Assembly: GCA_905214725.1 (NCBI GenBank)
Contig: CAJMNH010000001.1
Coordinates: forward strand, 62,001 to 126,000
DNA length: 64,000 nucleotides
Source: an uncultured bacterium
Lineage (GTDB): Bacteria; Bacteroidota; Bacteroidia; Bacteroidales; Rikenellaceae
Reading direction: 5' to 3'
Shown here: one piece after another, positions 16,593 through 26,332 of the stretch
How positions within the stretch are numbered: position 1 is the first letter of the stretch
How the letters are laid out: every line of letters starts with the position of its first letter
The notes under the pieces: generated by a model
What the model was told of the DNA's origin: nothing
The model's input: only the letters and a program-made list of their open reading frames with translations
The model's database searches: none
Translations under genes and position numbers: made by a program

Positions 16593-18515
16593 ATGAAAAG
16601 CGTATTTATTCTTTCGGCCGTCGTGCTGTTCTGCGGTGTGTCGCCCCTGCGGGCGCAGGTCACCAAGCAGGTCGAGGTGACCAAAGCCTATATTCCCGAG
16701 GTGTCGAAGGCCGTCAAACTGCCTGTTGCGCCCGATATGACCGATACGGTGCGGCTGCGGCCTGAAATCGACTATACCGTCACGCCGTTGGCGCTGGCGA
16801 CCAACCTCTCGACCGAGCCGTTTCGTCCGGCGTCGGTGACCTATTGGGAGTTCAATCGTCCGCAGCCGTTCTATTTGAAGGTCGGAGCCGGCGCGCCGCT
16901 CAACTCGGTGCTCGATTTCTACGCTTCGACCCAGAATCCCGGCACGGGCTATGCTGTCGGCTATCTCAATCACACCGGCGACTGGGCCAAGATCTGCAAC
17001 GATTTCGGCGTGAAACCTACTTCGTGGCGGATGTACAACCGTCTGGGCGCGGCGGCGGGCAAGTACCTCGGCCGCCGACTGCTCGAAGGCAAACTCGACC
17101 TGACGAACCGCGTCTACAACAACTATGGGTTCGACGGAATAACGAAAGCGAATATTCCTTATGAATCGGATCGTTTCGACGAATCCTATGCTCCTTTCCG
17201 ACATGTTGCCAATGACCGACAGCATTATGACGACGCCACGCTCAGCGTGCGTATCGGCGACGATTTCACCGATCTGAGCCGCTTCAACTTCGATGTCGAA
17301 CTGCGCGGCGGCTATTTTCTGAATGCTTCGCAGATGTACCCTGTACTTTCAACTGTATATCATAGAGATCGTTATCATGAATTCTCCGGCGGCGGCGGCT
17401 TCCGGCTGGCCAAGGCGTTCGGGCTGCACGCATTCGAGTTCAAGGCCGATTTCGACGGCGCATGGCGCAATGTGCGCGACTACCGTTCGACGCAATTATT
17501 GTTCGGATTGCACTATGCTTATCGCCATGACAAACTCCGCTGGTCGGTAGGGCTGGATTATGTGCGCGACGGAGTGGGAAAGCAAGTTGAAGTCGACGGA
17601 ATCTCCGACTCCTATTTCGAGCCGGCCTTGCCGTATTGGGTGTTGCAGACCGAGTATGCAAACCGTTTCCTGCCTACCGCCTCGATCGCCTACGATCCGG
17701 CCGACGGCAAGTTTGTGCTCTATGCCGAGTTAACCGGCAAGGTGCGCCGCAACGATATGCGGACATTGAGTCGGTTGAATCCTTACGTTTATCCCTGTTT
17801 GACCGTTCCCAATACCGAAGAGCACCGCGTGGCGGGAGGTATCATGGGGGTGACAGGTCACGGACACTTCTCTTACAAGCTTTATGTCGATTATACGCAC
17901 GAGAAAAATGCGTTGCAGTGGGTTGCTCGTTTCATGTCTGATGATCAATCGGATAGGTGGCCTGATAATGCGGATGATATAATTTGTTCGGCTTATTTCC
18001 AGCCTTATACGATGACCCTGAAGGATCTTTCGCTCAATGCCGAATTCGCATGGCGTCCGTCGAGTCGGTTCACGTTCGACGGCGAAGTGCACGCGCATTC
18101 GTTCAAGGGAGCGGAGGATGTCGACTACATAAACAAGAAACCCTATACATTGGCCTATGGCCGTCCGCAGTTTACGGCCCGTTTGCGCGGCGAGTATCGT
18201 GCACGCAAGGTGTCGTTGGAGTTGGAGGCGCAGTTGCAGAGCGTACGCCATTGGACTGCGTATACTTGTACTTATGAGAAACTTCTCAGAACGCCCATTT
18301 TCGAACTGGATGATGATCTTTTTCCGATGGTTACTCTTTCCGACTACAAAGTCCCCGTTACGGTCGACCTTACGGCGCGGTTCAACTGGTTCCTTTCGCA
18401 TAAAGTGACGCTCTTTGCCGAGGGTCGCAACCTCTGCGACGCGAAACTCTACGATTGGGCCTATTACCGCGATTACGGCGTGGGATTTACCGCCGGCGTG
18501 AAGTTGCGGTTTTAG
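16593..18515 (+). CDS. Outer-membrane barrel protein (TonB-receptor-like)
   Basis: A 640-residue protein with a signal peptide (1-22, LRAQ), a short periplasmic N-terminal segment and then repeated amphipathic strands ending GVGFTAGVKLRF. The terminal Phe and strand pattern are those of a 16- to 22-stranded barrel assembled by Bam. No clear plug domain or TonB box is seen, so I call it receptor-like rather than a TonB receptor. It follows the TPR gene by 2 bases as one transcription unit. A region around 17330-17380 and 17930-18000 is visibly more AT-rich than its surroundings. Confidence 0.7.
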   Translation: MKSVFILSAVVLFCGVSPLRAQVTKQVEVTKAYIPEVSKAVKLPVAPDMTDTVRLRPEIDYTVTPLALATNLSTEPFRPASVTYWEFNRPQPFYLKVGAGAPLNSVLDFYASTQNPGTGYAVGYLNHTGDWAKICNDFGVKPTSWRMYNRLGAAAGKYLGRRLLEGKLDLTNRVYNNYGFDGITKANIPYESDRFDESYAPFRHVANDRQHYDDATLSVRIGDDFTDLSRFNFDVELRGGYFLNASQMYPVLSTVYHRDRYHEFSGGGGFRLAKAFGLHAFEFKADFDGAWRNVRDYRSTQLLFGLHYAYRHDKLRWSVGLDYVRDGVGKQVEVDGISDSYFEPALPYWVLQTEYANRFLPTASIAYDPADGKFVLYAELTGKVRRNDMRTLSRLNPYVYPCLTVPNTEEHRVAGGIMGVTGHGHFSYKLYVDYTHEKNALQWVARFMSDDQSDRWPDNADDIICSAYFQPYTMTLKDLSLNAEFAWRPSSRFTFDGEVHAHSFKGAEDVDYINKKPYTLAYGRPQFTARLRGEYRARKVSLELEAQLQSVRHWTAYTCTYEKLLRTPIFELDDDLFPMVTLSDYKVPVTVDLTARFNWFLSHKVTLFAEGRNLCDAKLYDWAYYRDYGVGFTAGVKLRF

Positions 18516-18718
18516 GACGATCGGGACGAAACCCGAAGCTGGCTGCGGAAGGAAGGAATTTGACGGAAAGTCGCGGCGTTCGGTACGCGCCGTTGCCATT
18601 CCATGAGGACTCGTCCGACAGGCCGGCAAGATCGAGATGCTGTTTGAGGTTATCCGATCCGTCGGGATGTGCGCGAAGGTATCGCCGATTCGTCCGGCAT
18701 CGACGTTTCCCATACATG

Positions 18719-18754
18719 AAAAGTCCCGCATGGATAATTCCATGCGGGACTTTT
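18719..18754. terminator. Bidirectional terminator
   Basis: A perfect 16-base stem (AAAAGTCCCGCATGGA and its complement) with loop TAAT lies between two convergent genes. It carries A and T runs on both sides, so it works on both strands. Bases 18516-18718 hold no gene. Confidence 0.9.
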
Positions 18755-18773
18755 CAATTTATCTGTCGGGGGA

Positions 18774-21700
18774 TTACCTCGTGAAATACCCCGTGGCGGG
18801 CGTTGCATCGGCCGAGGTTTTCACTCCGTCGATATAGGCGTTCCCGCCGACCTCGCCCATATAGGGCAGTTTTGTCCATGTTGCCGACATATAGGTGTTG
18901 TGTGCATCGGCGTCGACGATCGAACAATTCCCTGATACGGCGCAGTTCTCCAGATTCACGTTGTTTACGTCGCCGGCGAACGGAGCCGAACTGTAACAGT
19001 AGTGTCCGGTCTCGGGATAGTACGTGGAATAATTCGGATCATCGGCCCAGCAATACTGGCCCTTGTGCGTGATCGAGATGTTCTCGACGCTACAATTTTT
19101 GATCGTGTTGTAACCGGCCGACGGTTTCTGCGGCTGAATCGTACCCATGAAACCGCCGATGGCGTACCCTGCCGTGAGCGTAGCATTCTTTACCGAACAG
19201 TTCTCGACCGCAGCCGTCGTATTTTGGCGCGAGGTATTCGTCCATACGCCCGCCAGGCCACCTACGCGGTACATTCCCGGGGCGTAAATCGTCACGTTTT
19301 CGACATGGCAGTCCGCGACGTTGGTATCGCCGCCCATGCAGCCGACCAGCGCTCCGACCCACTTGCCCTGAATCTCGGCATCGTCGTTCAATGGGATCGC
19401 TACGTTTTTCAGCGTCAACTCCCTGATCGACGACCCCTTGCCCAGCGTCTTGCCGATGAATCCTTTGGCGTCGGCCACGATGTCGACGTTGAGATTCGAG
19501 ACGGTGTGTCCCGTTCCGTGGAATTCGCCGTAGAAGGCGCACTTGTCGACGCCGCTCAACGAGTAGGAGTGGTTCTGACAGCCCATCGGCGTCCACGGCT
19601 TGTTGTTCAGGTCGATGTCATTCATCAGATAAACCTGCGCATAACGCTCTGCAGTTTCGAGGTAGAGGTAGTTGCCGCTGTTGATCTGGTCGGCGATCCA
19701 CTTCAACTCGGCCGCCTCGTAGATGGGGTAGTCGCCGTCGGGATCGGCGGCCGGTGCATAAACGGAACTGCCGTCCCAAACGGTTGCCGGAAGCACTTTG
19801 GCTCCCTCTTTCCCCGATACGGTCACGCTCGGATCGACCTTGATGACGTTGTCCGTCGAATTATCGTAGCAGACCATAAAGTTCATGCGGGCGGGATATT
19901 CCGTAGTTTCGACTTCGATCAGTCGGGTCGAACCCTTCAGATTGACCGTATTGTGCAACGAGCGGACGTCAATCGAATACTGATGGTTGGTCGCCGTCTG
20001 CGGTTTGTTGTAGGAGTAGATTTCGGAGTCGGTGACGGTTACCGTATTGCTGTGGGATGTTGCGACGGCACGATCCAGCACGATTGTGGCAAAATCCTCC
20101 GTCGGGCCGCCGAAATAGTTGCGGCCGATCAGCGTGGAGCGGTTGACGTTGAAAACGCACTTCTGACCGTGAACGTTGATGGCGGCGCGACCGTCGAGTT
20201 GCGAGTCGTCGATCGTGACGGCGACCGGTTCGGTGATGCCGGCGATATTGACGGCATAGTAAAAACCTTCGATGCAGGAGTTGTTCCGCAGGGCGATGTT
20301 CACCTTGCCGCCCGTCGTGCCGACCGAGATGCCGCGCGGATAGTATTGGCTGTCGGCTACGCGTGAGGCGAAATACTTGATTTCGTCGGCCGTGTATTCG
20401 CGGTTGCCGATCGCCGTTTCGGTAGTGCGGGCCTGCGTATTGTCGAACGTGATGTAAGAGTCGGTGCTCGTCGCGTGGGTGTTGATGACGCTTGCGGCGC
20501 GGCAGTCGGTGCCCAGTGCGATGATTTCGGAATTTTGGACGGTTACGTCGGGATTCGCGCCGTCCAGACAGTTCACGGCATAGGTCTTCGGGGCGTTGCA
20601 GACGAGCTTCACGCCGTCGAGCGTCAGTTTGACGTTATCGCCGGAGACCATTACGGGGTGATCCGCTGCGGGCGATACGGTCAGATTGGCGATCTTTACA
20701 TTTGCGGTGACGCAAACCTGCTTGGTCGTAGCCCCGCCGTTAAAATCGAGCGTTCCGGCCGGCTTCTCGACGAGAATATAGTCACAGCGGGTATCGGCGA
20801 GCGTGCGTTCGACTTCATCCTGAGCGTCGATGCAACGGATAATCTTGCCCGAACCCTCGTTTACGATTGTGCCGACGGTCCCATAGATTTTGACGTTTCC
20901 TCTTTTTACGGTCAGGGTTTCGATGGTGGTGTTTTTGGCCACGATCAGCGTATTGTCTGCCGTAGCCGCCTCGATATCTGCATACGAGCCTTCGAGCGCG
21001 ACCGTCAGGCTCGGCGTATTGATAATCAGCGAGGCGGTGGTTTCCATCTCCACCGAAAGCGTTTCAGGAAGACTCTGATCGGCGGCCGACGTCGTTTCCG
21101 TGATCGTCACATCGGTCGAAACAGGCTGTTCGATCTCGATCGACGCGGATGCGCCGGGAGCGAACGTATTCGGAATTTCAAGGGTTGCGGGTGCGACCAG
21201 ATCGGTCGTGGAGGTAATCGTCACCCCCGACGCGCCTTCGGAAAAAGCGGCGTTGGCCTCCTCGACCGTAGAGACGGGAACCGAATAGGTGAATGCTTTT
21301 ACCGTTACGAGCTTGTTGGGGCGCGTCGTGAGCGGTGAGGCGTACTCTTTGACCATCGGTTCGGCGATGTCGTCGGTATATACCTTTACGGTGATGCCTT
21401 TCGTGAACTCGATGCCGGCGGGCAGAACGAAATAAAACGCTGTCGCCGAGGCGTCGTCCAGAGCGATCGGTTCCGAACAGGTGAGCGTAAGGGCCGTTTC
21501 CGTGCCGACGAATTTCATTTCGGGAATATCTCCCGAGAAATCGATCGTGTAGTCGCCGGCCAGCGCTTCGCCGTTGTTGCCCGTCAGTTCGAGCTTCGTT
21601 ACGTTTTTCTGACCCGTTACCTGAAATTTGAGTACGGTTCCGATCGTACGGAAGGAGAGACGATTGTAATCGCTGCCCGAAGTGGCCATCGGACAGAGTT

Positions 21701-22109
21701 CGGTGGCGAAACTGTTCGCCGCAAAGGTTTGTGCGGCAGGGATCGAAAGACCGGAAACGACGACTCCTTCCGTCGCGGCGTTGGCCGAGTAGGGGTAGTA
21801 GGCGTAAAACGCCTCGGCTTCCGAACCTGCGGGATCGGTCGGATCGCCCGTGAAATCGGCCGAAGCGGTGCCGCCTGCCGTCGTGGTAAAGGGCGCGTTG
21901 ACGAACCTCGTGCCGCAGAACAAACCGAGTCGGTCTCCCGATTTCCAGAGGATATCGTTGCCTTCGAGCTCGGTTTTGGTTTGGTTGACCGATGCCGTCA
22001 ATTTGACGGATCCCGGCGTAACGATGGGGTCTGTCGTTGCATCTGTCGAACATTCGGTAAAGGAGAGCAGCAGAGTCGCGGCTCCCAGAAATAGGACGAA
22101 ACTTTTCAT
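18774..22109 (-). CDS. Fimbrillin-like surface lipoprotein with GLUG-type C-terminal repeats
   Basis: An 1111-residue lipoprotein with lipobox LSFTEC (Cys20), so anchored to a membrane and probably surface-exposed. Residues about 35-270 resemble the Bacteroidales fimbrillin/Mfa-like N-terminal domain (ASVNQTKTELEGNDILWKSGD-type start, FYAYYP). A long beta-helix-like region follows, with many V/I-rich short repeats (TVQNSEIIALG, NVTDSEIYSYN). The C-terminal part is a GLUG-like repeat: WIADQINSG, YAQVYLMNDIDLNNKPWTPMG, FYGEFHGTGHTVSNLN. The start is the ATG at 22109; a TTG in frame at 22196 would begin before any signal peptide and is rejected. It lies 19 bases after a 49-residue small gene. 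Adhesion or surface binding is inferred. Confidence 0.8.
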   Translation of the reverse strand: MKSFVLFLGAATLLLSFTECSTDATTDPIVTPGSVKLTASVNQTKTELEGNDILWKSGDRLGLFCGTRFVNAPFTTTAGGTASADFTGDPTDPAGSEAEAFYAYYPYSANAATEGVVVSGLSIPAAQTFAANSFATELCPMATSGSDYNRLSFRTIGTVLKFQVTGQKNVTKLELTGNNGEALAGDYTIDFSGDIPEMKFVGTETALTLTCSEPIALDDASATAFYFVLPAGIEFTKGITVKVYTDDIAEPMVKEYASPLTTRPNKLVTVKAFTYSVPVSTVEEANAAFSEGASGVTITSTTDLVAPATLEIPNTFAPGASASIEIEQPVSTDVTITETTSAADQSLPETLSVEMETTASLIINTPSLTVALEGSYADIEAATADNTLIVAKNTTIETLTVKRGNVKIYGTVGTIVNEGSGKIIRCIDAQDEVERTLADTRCDYILVEKPAGTLDFNGGATTKQVCVTANVKIANLTVSPAADHPVMVSGDNVKLTLDGVKLVCNAPKTYAVNCLDGANPDVTVQNSEIIALGTDCRAASVINTHATSTDSYITFDNTQARTTETAIGNREYTADEIKYFASRVADSQYYPRGISVGTTGGKVNIALRNNSCIEGFYYAVNIAGITEPVAVTIDDSQLDGRAAINVHGQKCVFNVNRSTLIGRNYFGGPTEDFATIVLDRAVATSHSNTVTVTDSEIYSYNKPQTATNHQYSIDVRSLHNTVNLKGSTRLIEVETTEYPARMNFMVCYDNSTDNVIKVDPSVTVSGKEGAKVLPATVWDGSSVYAPAADPDGDYPIYEAAELKWIADQINSGNYLYLETAERYAQVYLMNDIDLNNKPWTPMGCQNHSYSLSGVDKCAFYGEFHGTGHTVSNLNVDIVADAKGFIGKTLGKGSSIRELTLKNVAIPLNDDAEIQGKWVGALVGCMGGDTNVADCHVENVTIYAPGMYRVGGLAGVWTNTSRQNTTAAVENCSVKNATLTAGYAIGGFMGTIQPQKPSAGYNTIKNCSVENISITHKGQYCWADDPNYSTYYPETGHYCYSSAPFAGDVNNVNLENCAVSGNCSIVDADAHNTYMSATWTKLPYMGEVGGNAYIDGVKTSADATPATGYFTR

Positions 22110-22128
22110 GTCAGAGAGCGGATTTGAA

Positions 22129-22278
22129 TTACTCGTAAGTTTCGTCATCGAGCGGCGCGTTGGAATTAGGCTCGGTGGCCGCAAAGCCTTTTTCAATCGA
22201 TACGGTTGCGATTGTCAACTTTGGGGTTTCGTAAATCCCCCCCCCTTGCTGAAACGGGGTTTCGAAATTAGTAGTCAT
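22129..22278 (-). CDS. 49-residue small protein upstream of the fimbrillin-like gene
   Basis: A short open frame starting ATG at 22278 and stopping TAA at 22129. The N-terminus reads MTTNFETPFQQGGG, followed by IYETPKLTIATVSIEKGFA and an acidic, Asn/Pro-rich end. It sits 19 bases before the fimbrillin-like start and behind its own -7 element (22314-22321). From memory, many Bacteroidales carry tiny genes before surface-protein genes with a similar layout: aromatic, Pro, a beta-like stretch, E-x-GFA, acidic tail. I cannot name the family. Three glycine codons are a G9 tract, so the frame is slippage-prone. It could be a leader peptide, a modified peptide precursor or a small structural protein. 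Confidence 0.6.
   Translation of the reverse strand: MTTNFETPFQQGGGIYETPKLTIATVSIEKGFAATEPNSNAPLDDETYE
22237..22245 (-). repeat. G9 homopolymer in the small gene
   Basis: Nine G on the coding strand make Gly12-Gly14 of the small protein. The tract is flanked by two copies of GGGGTTTCG on the plus strand (22222-22230 and 22256-22264). Confidence 0.8.
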
Positions 22279-22313
22279 GTGTGTAATAAAAATTAATGTG
22301 TTGCATACGACTA

Positions 22314-22321
22314 CAAATATA
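22314..22321 (-). promoter_or_regulatory. -7 element for the small gene and fimbrillin-like gene
   Basis: TATATTTG on the minus strand matches TAnnTTTG, 36 bases before the small gene start. No TTTG is seen at -33. Confidence 0.5.
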
Positions 22322-22438
22322 ATTAAAAAGTCGTATCGATATTCGGGATTATTTATTTTTTATAGTTGAGATAGAATGGAATAAGTGGTCGGTAAAAACG
22401 TTTTGTCGAAGGAGCGGCGGATAGAGCCGCAAAACAAA

Positions 22439-22469
22439 AACCGGAAGTCTGTTTAACAGACTTCCGGTT
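22439..22469 (-). terminator. Terminator of the nuclease/TonB operon
   Basis: A perfect 15-base stem (AACCGGAAGTCTGTT and complement) has a one-base centre. On the minus strand it is followed by a T-rich tail. It lies 26 bases after the last gene of the operon. Confidence 0.9.
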
Positions 22470-22494
22470 CGACTTGGATGGCGTATCGGGGAAA

Positions 22495-23514
22495 CTACAA
22501 CTCCTCGATGTCTTTGTAGCTGCTGATAAGCAGTTGATAGGCGATGTAGCCGCCCGTGCGGGCCGAGTACTTCGTGTAGATGGCCGTGATGTTCACCATC
22601 GCGTTGTCGGCCGGCAGCTCTTTGAGCGCGAAACGCGCGTAGCCGCTGACGCGGGCCACGTAGCTGCCCGTCTCGAGCGACGAAGGCGTGGTCTCGTAGG
22701 TGAAGAGCGACGAACCGTAGTACTTGGTGTTGTCGTAGTTGTAGGCCCACGTGATGGGAAGTCCCTCGTCCTGATAGTACTTGTTGGTATAGACGCCGTC
22801 GATGTTTTCCAGATAGCTCGGATAGGTGTTGGAGTCGACCGTCGTGTAGCAGCTGCGAAGACCTTCGAAGCGGATCAGGCAGCCCAGCAGGTTGTCGCTG
22901 AGCGCCGTCTTGTAGTTGTCCTTGTTGACAACGGTGATATCGGCCTCCGTGACCGCATCCAGTTCGCCGCGGAAAACGTACTGCTGAATCATCTCCGTGG
23001 TGGGGATGTTCGAGTTGCCCGAGGCCGAGAAATCGTGTTCGCCGGGGTTGTCGTTCGGGAAGGTCCCGTCCGGCTCGACTGCAGGCGCTGCGCCCAGGCT
23101 GAGCATGTAGCGGTAGCTGGCCAGCGAAAGCCCCTGCGCTTTGACGTAGACGATCTGCCCCATGGGGTAGTTGACGTAGTTGTCGTTCGCCAGACGCAGT
23201 TCGATGGCCTGTTCGCCGTCGTAGATGTAGAGCGACTTGTAGACGTTGCCCTCGGCGTCGGACGAGATGACCTTGCCTTTGATGACCACGTTGTCGCTGA
23301 TCTCGACGCGGCGGCCGAGTCCGTTGGCGCCCGATCCCCACTTGTTGTAAAAGTACTGCTTCAACTCCTTGATCGGAATGATCTCGGCGCCCGCTTCCGT
23401 GAAGTCCTTATCCGTGTAGATCTTTGCCGGCGCCGGATTGTCGAAATCGTTATAGCAGCCTGCAAGGAAGATTCCGACGGCGAGTGCCAACGCTATTTTT
23501 AGGATTTTGTTCAT
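22495..23514 (-). CDS. DUF5689 lipoprotein
   Basis: A 339-residue lipoprotein with signal and lipobox FLAGC (Cys19). Residues about 38-150 match the DUF5689 pattern: IPIKELKQYF, VVIKGKVISSDAEGNVYKSLYIYDGEQAIELRL, YPMGQIVYVKAQGL. This OB-like domain recurs in Bacteroidetes lipoproteins near secreted nucleases and phosphatases. The rest is Tyr/Asn-rich with no named domain. It is the last gene of the operon, 26 bases after the TonB receptor. It takes the place where a SusD-type binder would be expected, so a surface ligand-binding role is a fair guess. Confidence 0.82.
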   Translation of the reverse strand: MNKILKIALALAVGIFLAGCYNDFDNPAPAKIYTDKDFTEAGAEIIPIKELKQYFYNKWGSGANGLGRRVEISDNVVIKGKVISSDAEGNVYKSLYIYDGEQAIELRLANDNYVNYPMGQIVYVKAQGLSLASYRYMLSLGAAPAVEPDGTFPNDNPGEHDFSASGNSNIPTTEMIQQYVFRGELDAVTEADITVVNKDNYKTALSDNLLGCLIRFEGLRSCYTTVDSNTYPSYLENIDGVYTNKYYQDEGLPITWAYNYDNTKYYGSSLFTYETTPSSLETGSYVARVSGYARFALKELPADNAMVNITAIYTKYSARTGGYIAYQLLISSYKDIEEL

Positions 23515-23540
23515 AATTCTTATTCTTTAATTCGTTGCCG

Positions 23541-26321
23541 TTAGAAACGGAAATAGACGTTCAGATAGTAGGTCGTGCCGAACATGTAGAAATATTTCGG
23601 ATCGAAGCGTTCGTAAGAGGTTACGAGGCTGGTGTTCGATTCGTCGGCCTTGACCTTGTTCAGACGCATCTGCTCGTAGCCGCCCGTCTTGATGTCCTGA
23701 TTGTTGAGGAGGTTCTTCACTTCGAGACTGAATCCGAGCGTATAGTTGCGATGGATGTACCAGTTCTTGCCGATGCTGGCGTTCAGTACGAAAGCCGAGT
23801 CGAATTTCTCCTGTGCGCGCATCGTGCGGATCATTTCAGCGGTCTCGGCATTGGTGTCGCCGGCGCGCAGCACCTCGTCGGTGCGGAACAGCGGGTTCAT
23901 CGACAGGTAGTCGTTGTCGTAGAAGTTCAGGTCGGCCGAAGCGAACCAGTTGTTGTCGCTGCGGTACGACAGCCCCACGTTGATGGCCGTCTGCGGCGTA
24001 CTCTCCACGCGCATATCCTTCCAGTAGACCGTGCTGCTGTCGACATCCGAAAGAATCTTCGAACTGTTGTCTGCCAACTGCACGAACGTGGGATTCGAAT
24101 CGTAGGTGTATTGTCCGACGCTGACGGCTCCGTTCAGATTCAGACCCATATAGAGCGGAATGGTCATGCCGAATTCGAGACCGAAGAACTTCTTGTCGAT
24201 GCCGCTGATGGCGAAGTTGACGAACGTCGACTGCAGGTCGTCATAGTAGGAGATGATGTCGGTCTGATCATGAATCTTGGTGTAATACCCCGACAGGCGG
24301 GCCTTGATGCCTCGGTAGCTGAGGTTGTAGGAGGCGTCGACGCCCCAGATCTTCTCGGCTTTGAGGCCCGGCGTCACCTCGTTGCGCGTACGCGGCGAGA
24401 TGAAGGCGTTCTGGAACGTCGGAGCGTTCTGCAACGCGACAGCGTTGAACTCGACGGAGTGCGCCGCCGAGAAGCGGTAGGCGAGGTTCAGTTTGGCCTG
24501 ATAGGTAAAGTAATCGAGTGTTTCCGAATTGCCGAACGAGTTGGCGGGGTAGGTTCCCTTCTGATAGCGGCCGTCGCGCCACATGGTCACCTGACCCACC
24601 TCGCCGCCGACGGTACCGTCCAGCCCGTAGATGTTGAAATTGTACATCGCCCATAACTTGGCCTGCCGGACGTTGGCGTAGTAGTTGTAGCTGAACTTGT
24701 CGCCCTCCTCCACGCGGCGGGCATGGCCGTATTTGTCGTAGTAGTGCAGGTCGTTCTGCTTCTCGGTTTCGCCTACGAAGTCGCGTTCGGCGAATTTGTC
24801 GATGTCCACCCAGTAGTCGCCGCCCAGCAGGTCCTTCACCTTATCGTAATAATCGGTGCGGTTCCAACGATAGAGGATTCCGGCGACGAGCCGCGAATTG
24901 TCGCGGAACGTGCGGGCGATCTGGCCCGTCAGGTTCAGATCGAGCTGATCGGCATGACGCTCCTCGATCATGTAGTTCGAGCGGCGGCCGGGGCCGTAAG
25001 TGCCTTCGTCGGTTTCGCCTCTGTAATTGGTGTCGTAAAGCTGATCCCAGTTAATCTGGCGCGTGTTGTAGCTCGTGCGCCACAGTTCGGCGATTTGGGC
25101 CGCATTTGCGAACTGATTCCCCGACACATAATAGCTGGGCAGATTGCGGTAGTAGTCGGGACGCGGGTCGGCGCCGCTTTTCCATGTGAGAGCCGAATAG
25201 CCGTTCGTACCGAAGCGGAACGAGGCCGCAGCGTCGATCTTCGTGCGTTCGTCGGGCGTATTGGTGTAATTGAGCACCATGAGCGGCTCGTGGTTGTTAC
25301 GCACGCGCGCGTTGCGCTTCTTGCCGTCCTGATAGCCCCAATTGGGGTTGTAGAAGTTGTTGCCGACCAGATCGTAGACCTCCTGCGTCGACGCCTGCTG
25401 TGCGCCGCGCTCGGTCGGAGCGCCGAGGATGGTGAACGCCAGACGGTTACGCTCGTTGAAACGCTTTTCAACCGAACCGTAGTACCCGAAGCAGTTGTAA
25501 TAGATGCCGTTGACCCAGTCGTTGCCGCCCTGACGCGTCGATACGGAGAAGGCGTAAGACCAGCCGTTGTCGAGCAGGCCCGATGCATAGGATACCATTG
25601 CGCGGAAGCGGTACATCTGGTTGCCGTTGGCGATGCTCACGCGAAAACCCTTGCGGATCTGCGACGCGGTGGCGTTGATGTTCGTCGTACCGCCGATGCC
25701 GCCCAGACCGTAGTCTGCGACCTGCAGGCCGTTGGTATTCTCCTGATTGCGCGTAGCGTCGTTCAGACCGCTCCACAGCGACCACGGCGTGTAGCCCGTC
25801 AATGCGTCGTTGAGGCGGATGCCGTTGAAGTAGACGTTGGTGTACTGCGAATCGTAACCGCGAAGGTTGAAGCGCATCTCTCCGAATTTGTAGGAGGCGA
25901 TGTTGTTGAAGACATCCTTCGACGAAGAGAGCGACGAGGGCAGCGATTGCGTGTCGTTGGCCGTTTCGGTGTCGAACTCCGTGAAGATCGAGTCGTCGAG
26001 CGCCTCGCCGAAAGCGGGAACCAGCGCGACCGACCGGACGTCTTTCATGAGCTTGTCCACGCGAACTTTGATTTCGAGCGGTTCGTAGTCGTTGACGTCG
26101 AACGAAAGGGAGTACTCTCCCGGAGCGACGTCGTCGAACTGGAATCTGCCCTCGGCGTCAGAGATCGTCTGACGGTTGCCCGGGGCAAGGGTGATCTTCA
26201 CCTGCTCGATGGCCGCACGGTCGCCGCGCGAGACGACTTTTCCTTTGATGCCGCTGCTTTGTGCGAAGGCCGAAAGCGATGCCACCGTGAGAAGCAATGT
26301 GAGTAAATGCTTTATTTTCAT
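23541..26321 (-). CDS. TonB-dependent outer-membrane receptor (SusC-like, no SusD partner)
   Basis: A 926-residue importer powered by TonB. A signal peptide (1-21) is followed by a carboxypeptidase-regulatory-like domain (about 23-100: GIKGKVVSRGDRAAIEQVKI, DAEGRFQFDDVAPGEYSL). The plug domain follows (FGEMRFNLRGYDSQYTNVYFNGIRLND) and then a 22-stranded barrel ending TTYYLNVYFRF. It lies between a secreted phosphatase/nuclease gene and a DUF5689 lipoprotein gene. Context suggests uptake of a product of nucleic-acid breakdown, but the ligand cannot be read from sequence. Confidence 0.93.
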   Translation of the reverse strand: MKIKHLLTLLLTVASLSAFAQSSGIKGKVVSRGDRAAIEQVKITLAPGNRQTISDAEGRFQFDDVAPGEYSLSFDVNDYEPLEIKVRVDKLMKDVRSVALVPAFGEALDDSIFTEFDTETANDTQSLPSSLSSSKDVFNNIASYKFGEMRFNLRGYDSQYTNVYFNGIRLNDALTGYTPWSLWSGLNDATRNQENTNGLQVADYGLGGIGGTTNINATASQIRKGFRVSIANGNQMYRFRAMVSYASGLLDNGWSYAFSVSTRQGGNDWVNGIYYNCFGYYGSVEKRFNERNRLAFTILGAPTERGAQQASTQEVYDLVGNNFYNPNWGYQDGKKRNARVRNNHEPLMVLNYTNTPDERTKIDAAASFRFGTNGYSALTWKSGADPRPDYYRNLPSYYVSGNQFANAAQIAELWRTSYNTRQINWDQLYDTNYRGETDEGTYGPGRRSNYMIEERHADQLDLNLTGQIARTFRDNSRLVAGILYRWNRTDYYDKVKDLLGGDYWVDIDKFAERDFVGETEKQNDLHYYDKYGHARRVEEGDKFSYNYYANVRQAKLWAMYNFNIYGLDGTVGGEVGQVTMWRDGRYQKGTYPANSFGNSETLDYFTYQAKLNLAYRFSAAHSVEFNAVALQNAPTFQNAFISPRTRNEVTPGLKAEKIWGVDASYNLSYRGIKARLSGYYTKIHDQTDIISYYDDLQSTFVNFAISGIDKKFFGLEFGMTIPLYMGLNLNGAVSVGQYTYDSNPTFVQLADNSSKILSDVDSSTVYWKDMRVESTPQTAINVGLSYRSDNNWFASADLNFYDNDYLSMNPLFRTDEVLRAGDTNAETAEMIRTMRAQEKFDSAFVLNASIGKNWYIHRNYTLGFSLEVKNLLNNQDIKTGGYEQMRLNKVKADESNTSLVTSYERFDPKYFYMFGTTYYLNVYFRF

Positions 26322-26332
26322 AATGAATCGAT

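Noticed and set aside
22109..22196. Extended TTG start for the fimbrillin-like lipoprotein
   Set aside because: It would place 29 polar residues before a clear lipoprotein signal and overlap the small gene in another frame; the ATG at 22109 is better.
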